DNA of 15,565 nt from an uncultured Lachnospiraceae bacterium (lineage in GTDB: Bacteria > Bacillota > Clostridia > Lachnospirales > Lachnospiraceae): assembly GCA_947177925.1 (NCBI GenBank), contig CAMWWJ010000039.1:1-15565 (forward strand), written 5' to 3'. This document shows, piece after piece, positions 6,272 to 11,235 of the stretch (within the stretch, counting starts at the first letter, position 1; the number at the start of each line of letters is the position of its first letter). The notes under the pieces were generated by a model. That model made no database searches. It was not told the origin of the DNA and was given only the letters and a program-made list of their open reading frames with translations. The position numbers were made by a program, and so were the translations under genes.

Positions 6272-7474
6272 ATGGGAAAAGCACTTATTATAGGCTGCGG
6301 CGGCGTTGCCAGCGTGGCAATCCACAAATGCTGCCAGAACAGCGATGTATTTGAAGAAATCTGCATTGCCAGCAGAACAAAGCAAAAATGTGATGATTTG
6401 AAAGCAAAATTAGAAGGAACCACAAAAACAAAAATTACTACCGCAAAGGTAGATGCGGATCAGGTAGAGGAGCTGATTGCCCTCATTGAAAAGGAAAAAC
6501 CAGACGTAGTAATGAATCTGGCTCTTCCTTATCAGGATCTTACTATTATGGATGCCTGTCTGGCAACCAAAACCCATTATATGGACACTGCCAATTATGA
6601 GCCGGAGGATACGGCAAAGTTTGAGTACAAATGGCAGTGGGCATACAGAGAGCGGTTTGAGCAGGCAGGCATTACCGCTCTTCTTGGCAGTGGCTTTGAC
6701 CCGGGGGTTACCAGTGTGTTTTCTGCTTATGCCCTAAAGCATTACTTCGATGAAATCAATTATATTGATATTTTAGACTGTAATGCAGGAGATCATGGCT
6801 ATCCCTTTGCCACCAACTTCAATCCGGAAATCAATATCCGGGAGGTGTCTGCAAAAGGCTCCTATTGGGAGGATGGGCACTGGGTGGAAACCGAACCTAT
6901 GGAAATTAAGAGAGTATATGATTTTCCGGAAATCGGGGAAAAGGATATGTACCTTCTGCACCATGAGGAAATCGAATCACTGGCTTTGAATATTCCGGGC
7001 ATAAAAAGAATTCGTTTCTTTATGACCTTTGGACAAAGCTATCTGACTCATTTAAAATGTCTGGAAAATGTAGGAATGACTTCTATTGAGCCGATTTTGT
7101 ATGAAGGAAAGGAAATCGTACCGTTGCAGTTTTTAAAGGCAGTATTGCCGGATCCGTCTTCTTTAGGTCCCCGTACGAAGGGAAAGACCAATATCGGATG
7201 TATTTTTGTTGGGAAGAAGGATGGTGTGGAAAAGAAGCTTTATATTTACAATACCTGTGACCATCAGGAGTGCTATAAAGAGGTTGGCTCCCAGGCAGTG
7301 GCTTATACTACGGGAGTGCCGGCTATGATTGGGGCTATGATGCTTATGATGGGAACGTGGAAAAAGGCAGGTGTTTATAATATAGAGGAATTTGATCCGG
7401 ATCCGTTTATGGATGCTTTGAATCAGTGGGGGCTTCCGTGGAAGATTTCGGAGGAGCCTGAATTGGTGGACTAA
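6272..7474 (+). CDS. Carboxy(nor)spermidine dehydrogenase/synthase (saccharopine dehydrogenase family)
   Basis: A 400-residue NAD(P)H-dependent enzyme of the saccharopine dehydrogenase (LYS9/LYS1-like) superfamily. The N-terminal Rossmann motif is ALIIGCGGVASVAIHKC (4-20), followed by IASRT; GSGFDPGVTSVFSAYA and AGDHGYPFATNFNPEINIREV are typical of carboxynorspermidine synthases. It condenses aspartate beta-semialdehyde with a diamine (putrescine or diaminopropane) and reduces the imine, giving carboxyspermidine or carboxynorspermidine. With agmatine as acceptor it would act as the carboxyaminopropylagmatine dehydrogenase described in cyanobacteria. AGGAGG at 6256-6261 lies 10 nt before the ATG. 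Its product would be decarboxylated by NspC, encoded downstream beyond hairpin element B. Confidence 0.9.
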   Translation: MGKALIIGCGGVASVAIHKCCQNSDVFEEICIASRTKQKCDDLKAKLEGTTKTKITTAKVDADQVEELIALIEKEKPDVVMNLALPYQDLTIMDACLATKTHYMDTANYEPEDTAKFEYKWQWAYRERFEQAGITALLGSGFDPGVTSVFSAYALKHYFDEINYIDILDCNAGDHGYPFATNFNPEINIREVSAKGSYWEDGHWVETEPMEIKRVYDFPEIGEKDMYLLHHEEIESLALNIPGIKRIRFFMTFGQSYLTHLKCLENVGMTSIEPILYEGKEIVPLQFLKAVLPDPSSLGPRTKGKTNIGCIFVGKKDGVEKKLYIYNTCDHQECYKEVGSQAVAYTTGVPAMIGAMMLMMGTWKKAGVYNIEEFDPDPFMDALNQWGLPWKISEEPELVD

Positions 7475-7504
7475 ATAGTAACGGGGCGGTTTTTTAGGGA
7501 GAGT

Positions 7505-7684
7505 TTGGGAACCGGACGTGGGAGCTGGGACAGCCTATGATAGCCTTCCGGGCACGCTTTCGCTCTGCAAAGACGCAGCGGTACTAACGCACCAAAGTAC
7601 GGTGCGTAAGGACCGGCGACTTTGCCAAGGCCCGGAAGGCTATCATAGGCTGTCCCAGCTCCCACTGTGTATCGAAAAAGCATG
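7505..7684 (-). repeat. Hairpin element copy B (36-bp perfect stem), opposite orientation, inside the operon
   Basis: The arms 7518-7553 and 7630-7665 are exact reverse complements over 36 bp. Read on the minus strand it has the same order as copies A and C: GCTTTTTCGATACACA flank, GTGGGAGCTG stem, GGGCCTTGGCAAAGTCGCC, inner hairpin, GCAGAGCGAAAGCGTGCCC, then the second arm and ACGTCCGG. It fills most of the 268-bp gap between the dehydrogenase gene and nspC, so the operon transcript carries it as antisense and would fold into a very stable 36-bp helix, a probable RNase III target. An open frame runs across it on the minus strand, but it is an artefact of the repeat. Confidence 0.85.
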
Positions 7685-7742
7685 AAAAAACGTGGACAAA
7701 AAGTATGAGTGAAAAAAATGAGAGAAAAAGGAGGCGGATAGG

Positions 7743-8870
7743 TTGAGAATAGAGAAATTGCCAACGCCCTGTTATCTGATAGAAGAAGGGCAGTTAATAA
7801 AAAATCTGGAGATTTTAAAAGGGGTTATGGACAGGACGGGGTGTAAGATTCTTCTTGCACAGAAGGCATTTTCCATGTTTTCCATGTATCCGCTGATAGG
7901 GAGTTATTTAAGCGGCGCTACTGCCAGCGGGCTTTATGAAGCAAGGCTTGCAAAGGAATATATGGGAAAGGAGAATCATATTTTTTCTCCTGCCTATAAG
8001 GAAGAGGAAATGGATGAGATTGCTTCTTTATGCGGACATGTGGTATTTAACTCCTTTTCCCAGCTGGAACGGTTTGGAAACAGGGTAAGGGAAAAAGGGG
8101 CCAGCATAGGGCTGCGTATCAATCCGGAGCATTCTACTCAGGAAGGACATGAAATCTATGATCCCTGTGCCAGAGGTTCAAGACTTGGGATTCCCCTTTC
8201 TGCATTCAGACCGGAACTATTAGAAGGGGTGGAAGGACTGCATTTTCATACGTTGTGTGAGCAGAACGCGGATGCCCTTTTGGAAACTCTTCAGGTGGTG
8301 GAAGAAAAGTTCGGTCCGTGGATGAAACAGATGAAATGGATCAATTTTGGAGGCGGGCATCATATTACAAGAAGTGATTATGATATTTCCTTATTGGAAA
8401 GCTGTATCAGGCATATTCAGGAAACTTATCAGGTGCAGGTATATTTAGAGCCGGGAGAGGCAGTGGCTTTGAATGCGGGATATTTAATAACAAGTGTATT
8501 GGAAATCATGGAAAATGAGATGCAAATTGCTATATTAGACACTTCCGCAGCCTGCCATATGCCGGACGTGCTGGAAATGCCTTATCGTCCGCCCTTATCA
8601 AACTCCGGCAACCCAGAGGAAAAGCCCTATACTTATCGGCTTGCAGGCCCTACCTGCCTTGCGGGGGATGTGATTGGGGATTATTCCTTTGAACAGCCGC
8701 TGCAGGTTGGTCAAAGGTTGTTCTTTGAGGATATGGCCATTTACTCCATGGTAAAAAATAACACATTTAATGGAATGGCTCTTCCGGCTATTGCAGTTAG
8801 GAAGACAGGTGGTGCCTGTGAAATTGTCAGAGAGTTTGGGTATGAGGATTTTAAAATGAGGTTGTCTTAA
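7743..8870 (+). CDS. nspC: Carboxynorspermidine/carboxyspermidine decarboxylase
   Basis: A PLP-dependent decarboxylase of the alanine-racemase fold (fold III group IV; ornithine/diaminopimelate decarboxylase relatives), 375 residues. Lys41 in LLAQKAFS binds PLP; HFHTLCEQ (167-174), NFGGGHHIT (201-209), LEPGEAV (235-241), CHMPDVLEMPYRP (271-283) and GPTCLAGDVIGDY (302-314, with Cys305 and Asp309 near the active site) match NspC. It removes the carboxyl group from carboxyspermidine or carboxynorspermidine to yield spermidine or norspermidine. The start is TTG 7743, supported by AAGGAGG at 7728-7734 with an 8-nt spacer and by alignment of the KLPTPCYLIEE N-terminus to the family. Element B separates it from its usual partner gene, and element C follows it. 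Confidence 0.93.
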   Translation: MRIEKLPTPCYLIEEGQLIKNLEILKGVMDRTGCKILLAQKAFSMFSMYPLIGSYLSGATASGLYEARLAKEYMGKENHIFSPAYKEEEMDEIASLCGHVVFNSFSQLERFGNRVREKGASIGLRINPEHSTQEGHEIYDPCARGSRLGIPLSAFRPELLEGVEGLHFHTLCEQNADALLETLQVVEEKFGPWMKQMKWINFGGGHHITRSDYDISLLESCIRHIQETYQVQVYLEPGEAVALNAGYLITSVLEIMENEMQIAILDTSAACHMPDVLEMPYRPPLSNSGNPEEKPYTYRLAGPTCLAGDVIGDYSFEQPLQVGQRLFFEDMAIYSMVKNNTFNGMALPAIAVRKTGGACEIVREFGYEDFKMRLS

Positions 8871-8949
8871 GGGGAGGCAAGAGGTGTAAAAAGGACGCAG
8901 AAGAAGATGCATTCTAAATCCAGAGCACCTGCAGACCACATCCTAAGCA

Positions 8950-9135
8950 ATGGCATTTCGATACACAGTAGGGGCTGTCATATCATATTTTAGTCTTATG
9001 GGCCTTGGCAAAGTCGCCAGCACTTACGTACCGTATTTTGGTACGTTAGTACTGTTGCGTCTTTGCAGAGCGAAAGCGTGCCCATAAGACTAAAATATGA
9101 TATGACAGCCCCTACGTCCGTTTATCAAATCCCTC
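8950..9135 (+). repeat. Hairpin element copy C (36-bp perfect stem)
   Basis: The arms 8968-9003 and 9080-9115 are exact reverse complements over 36 bp. Order and flanks match A and B: TTTCGATACACA before the stem, GGGCCTTGGCAAAGTCGCC at the start of the core, an inner hairpin at 9026-9046, GCAGAGCGAAAGCGTGCCC at the end of the core, and ACGTCCG plus TTATCAAATCC after the stem. Twelve of the 36 stem positions differ from copy B and every one is compensated. The inner hairpin is also compensated relative to A and B (ACGTACC/GGTACGT instead of ACGCACC/GGTGCGT). Confidence 0.85.
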
Positions 9136-9147
9136 CCCAAATCCATC

Positions 9148-9199
9148 TTGACAAAAAATCAAAAATAAAGTATCCTTCAAATACAGCAATCATTGCTGT
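9148..9199 (+). promoter_or_regulatory. Promoter-like pair with a perfect palindrome at the expected start site
   Basis: TTGACA (9148-9153) and TATCCT (9171-9176) are 17 nt apart. At the predicted start of transcription lies ACAGCAATCATTGCTGT (9183-9199), a perfect 7-bp inverted repeat around TCA, placed like an operator. A weak 4-bp hairpin with seven T residues (9220-9239) follows, so a very short transcript is possible. The -10 box is only a partial match. Confidence 0.35.
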
Positions 9200-9330
9200 C
9201 AAAAGTCAACCGATAATCTTGGCATTTCGCCATTTTTTTCAGCAAAGAGCAAGAAAGCAGGAAGGTAACAGAGGCAGTTATTCGATACAGGAAAAATAAA
9301 CGGAAATAAGAACAGAAATTAACGTTTCTA

Positions 9331-9359
9331 TTGCAAAACACAAAGAAGTATACTATAAT
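9331..9359 (+). promoter_or_regulatory. Sigma-A-like promoter of the Rpn-family gene
   Basis: TTGCAA (9331-9336) and TATAAT (9354-9359) are separated by 17 nt. Transcription would start near 9366, giving a ~110-nt leader. Confidence 0.7.
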
Positions 9360-9475
9360 AGTGATATAAAAATAACTGTTTATCAATCTGTATCAAAGTA
9401 TATGAAAAGCTGTCCGAAAGCTTCTGAAACAGGAGACAAAGTCCTGCGCAGCAGCAAAATAAAGGGAGTCATCAT

Positions 9476-10396
9476 TTGGGAAAAGATACAGGAATTACAG
9501 AATATTTTCAGGATAATGAACGGTTTGCGGATTTTTTTAACGGATATGTGTTTCAGGGAAAGCCGGTGATTTTTCCGGAGCACTTGGAAAGTCAGGAGAT
9601 TCGCGGGATATTAAAAGGGAATACGGACAGGTATATGTATCGGGATATATTAAAGAAGCGATATCAGGGAACAGAACTTATGCTGCTTGGAATTGAAAAT
9701 CAGACAGCCGTACATTATGCCATGCCTGTAAGAAGTTTCGTCTATGATGGAATCAGCTATCAGGAACAGCTGGACAGAATACGGAAAGGCCATCAAAAAA
9801 GAAAAGACTTAACAGGAGAGGAATACCTATCCGGGTTTGGCAGGAAGGATAAGCTGATTCCCGTCATTACAGCCGTGATTTATTTTGGAAAAAAGCCATG
9901 GGACGGAGCAAAAGATTTATTTGATATGTTTCAGATGGATAGCATTCCAAAGGAAATGCTGCCATATCTGAACAATTATCAAATCAATCTTTTTAGGGCA
10001 AGGCAGGATAAGGCAGACTGCTTCAGGACAGACATCAGGCAGTGTTTTCAATTTCTCCAAAAGGATGGGGATCGGAAAGCTTTAAAAAGCTTATTGGAAC
10101 AGGATGAGTCATACCGTTTTTTAAGTGAAGAGACTTTTAAAATGATCAGCTGCCTGTCTGGGCAGAGCATGTTGTTGTCGGAAAAGAAAAAGTATGAAAC
10201 AAAGGAAGGAGGATACGATATGTGTAAAGCATTTGCAGATATGAAGTTAGAAGGAATCATGGAAGGAAAACTGGAAGGAATAAAAGCTTTTGCAAAAAGG
10301 CTGCTGCTGTCAGGAGTATCCATGGAAATCATCATTCAGGCAATCATGGAAGAAAACCAATTGACAAGGCAGGAAGCAGAAAAGTATATTCAATAA
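9476..10396 (+). CDS. Rpn-family recombination-promoting nuclease / PD-(D/E)XK putative transposase
   Basis: A 306-residue protein of the Rpn (Transposase_31-like) family common in Lachnospiraceae. The nuclease-like core is at the N-terminus: FQDNERFADFFNGYVFQGKP (11-30), YRDIL with Asp57, and LMLLGIENQTAVHYAMPVRS (68-87), where Glu74 and Gln76 form the E-x-Q variant of the catalytic (D/E)XK. YLSGFGRKDKLIPVITAVIYFG and KPWDGAKDLFDMF follow, then a helical C-terminus with MKLEGIMEGKLEGI repeats. E. coli Rpn proteins are DNA endonucleases that promote RecA-independent recombination; the cellular role here is unknown. The start is TTG 9476, 7 nt after AAAGGGAG (9461-9468). It lies just beyond hairpin element C, which invites a link but does not prove one. 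Confidence 0.85.
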   Translation: MGKDTGITEYFQDNERFADFFNGYVFQGKPVIFPEHLESQEIRGILKGNTDRYMYRDILKKRYQGTELMLLGIENQTAVHYAMPVRSFVYDGISYQEQLDRIRKGHQKRKDLTGEEYLSGFGRKDKLIPVITAVIYFGKKPWDGAKDLFDMFQMDSIPKEMLPYLNNYQINLFRARQDKADCFRTDIRQCFQFLQKDGDRKALKSLLEQDESYRFLSEETFKMISCLSGQSMLLSEKKKYETKEGGYDMCKAFADMKLEGIMEGKLEGIKAFAKRLLLSGVSMEIIIQAIMEENQLTRQEAEKYIQ

Positions 10397-10442
10397 TAGC
10401 AGGTTAAACTGTCATACTTCATCGCTTCTCTCCAAAAAACCA

Positions 10443-10471
10443 TTTACTAATCCAAAAAGGAATGTTATGAT
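10443..10471 (+). promoter_or_regulatory. Likely promoter of the P-loop kinase-like gene
   Basis: TTTACT (10443-10448) and TATGAT (10466-10471) are separated by 17 nt, matching four and five consensus positions. It lies in the 147-bp gap after the Rpn-family gene. Confidence 0.5.
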
Positions 10472-10543
10472 AAAACATGCACAGCCCCTTAAAAGGCATG
10501 GAATAGCAAAGAATAACACCATGGAAGACCGAGGAAGCAGCAA

Positions 10544-11077
10544 ATGGAAAAAAATGAGAAGTTGGTTATCGTCATAAACGGAAAAGGCGGTGTTGGGAAA
10601 GATACATTATGCGAAAGCATTACTGCTGAATACAAAATATTAAATGTATCTGCCATTACCCCCATCAAAGAAATCGCTCAGGAATATGGATGGCAGGGAG
10701 AAAAGGATGAAAAGGCCAGACGTTTCTTATCGGAATTGAAAAGAGCCTTTACCAATTACAATGACCTTCCTACCAGATATCTGCTAAAGCAGTATCAGGC
10801 TTTTTTAGACAGCGATGACCGGATTATGTTCGTACATATCAGAGAAGGGGAGGAAATACGGAAATTCGTGGAGGCGGTAGATGGAAAGTGCGTAACCCTC
10901 TTGATCTATAACGATACGATGAATCAACAGGTTTACGGAAATGAATCCGACGACTGCGTGGAACAATATGAGTATGATTACAAATTTGACAATTCCGCCC
11001 CCTTAAAACAGTCAAAAGAAGCATTCTTAACATATATTGGTGAAATATGGAAAAAGGAAAGGACCCGGTTTACATAA
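10544..11077 (+). CDS. Small P-loop NTPase, nucleotide-kinase-like
   Basis: A 177-residue soluble protein with a Walker A motif GKGGVGKDT (13-21) right after a hydrophobic strand (LVIVIN). The Asp-Thr at the end of the loop is seen in deoxynucleoside monophosphate kinases and related small-molecule kinases, not in ParA proteins, which have a threonine there and are longer. MFVHIREGEEIRKF (94-107) suggests a second strand and a substrate or lid arginine, and a C-terminal ESDDCVEQYEYDYKFDN segment (133-149) resembles the NxSD region of such kinases. The substrate is not identifiable. GAGGAAG (10531-10537) precedes the ATG by 6 nt. The gene is monocistronic, with its own promoter and a terminator overlapping its end. 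Confidence 0.75.
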   Translation: MEKNEKLVIVINGKGGVGKDTLCESITAEYKILNVSAITPIKEIAQEYGWQGEKDEKARRFLSELKRAFTNYNDLPTRYLLKQYQAFLDSDDRIMFVHIREGEEIRKFVEAVDGKCVTLLIYNDTMNQQVYGNESDDCVEQYEYDYKFDNSAPLKQSKEAFLTYIGEIWKKERTRFT

Positions 11078-11089
11078 GCGAGTCCTTTT
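11058..11089 (+). terminator. Probable terminator of the P-loop kinase-like gene
   Basis: AAAGGAC (11058-11064) pairs with GTCCTTT (11082-11088), followed by a T-rich stretch (TTATTATATTT). The stem spans the stop codon (11075-11077), and the 17-nt loop is large, so efficiency is uncertain. Confidence 0.5.
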
Positions 11090-11116
11090 ATTATATTTCT
11101 GATAGATATAGTCCTG

Positions 11117-11169
11117 TTCATAATTTTTCATAAATTCCCTCTTTTTATTTCAAATTCCCACTTTATGAT
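11117..11169 (+). promoter_or_regulatory. Candidate response-regulator site and promoter of the ABC transporter operon
   Basis: TTCATAA occurs at 11117-11123 and again 10 bp later at 11127-11133; AAATTCCC occurs at 11132-11139 and again 20 bp later at 11152-11159. Direct repeats one or two helical turns apart are the usual binding pattern of OmpR-family regulators, and this operon encodes one. A -10 like box, TATGAT (11164-11169), follows with no good -35 hexamer, as in activator-dependent promoters. Confidence 0.4.
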
Positions 11170-11182
11170 AATAAATAAAAAA

Positions 11183-11215
11183 GGGGCTGCCCCACAAAAT
11201 AGGAATATGAAGCCC
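11183..11215 (+). other. Alternative hairpins in the transporter leader
   Basis: GGGG (11183-11186) and CCCC (11190-11193) form a tight hairpin with a CTG loop, while GGGCT (11184-11188) can instead pair with AGCCC (11211-11215) just before the ribosome binding site. No T-tract follows, so this is not a simple terminator. Confidence 0.35.
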
Positions 11216-11235
11216 TGTAAGGAGAGGAACGTGTT

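Larger units (their letters stand above)
8871..9475 (+). other. Intergenic region after nspC
   Basis: No supported protein gene is present in these 605 bp. They hold hairpin element C (8950-9135), a promoter-like pair with an adjoining palindrome (9148-9199), a short hairpin with seven T residues (9220-9239), and the promoter of the Rpn-family gene (9331-9359). Confidence 0.7.

Noticed and set aside
7471..7764. A 97-codon open frame on the minus strand across element B
   Set aside because: It is created by the repeat's own sequence, has no ribosome binding site in the right place, overlaps the nspC start, and shows no protein family features.
8968..9115. Hairpin elements as integron attC sites or a CRISPR array
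   Set aside because: There are no RYYYAAC/GTTRRRY core sites, no integrase and no regularly spaced short repeats; three scattered, inverted and direct copies do not fit either.
10544..11077. P-loop protein as a ParA/MinD-type partition ATPase
   Set aside because: The loop ends in Lys-Asp-Thr instead of Lys-Thr-Thr, the protein is only 177 residues, and no ParB partner or centromere repeats are nearby.
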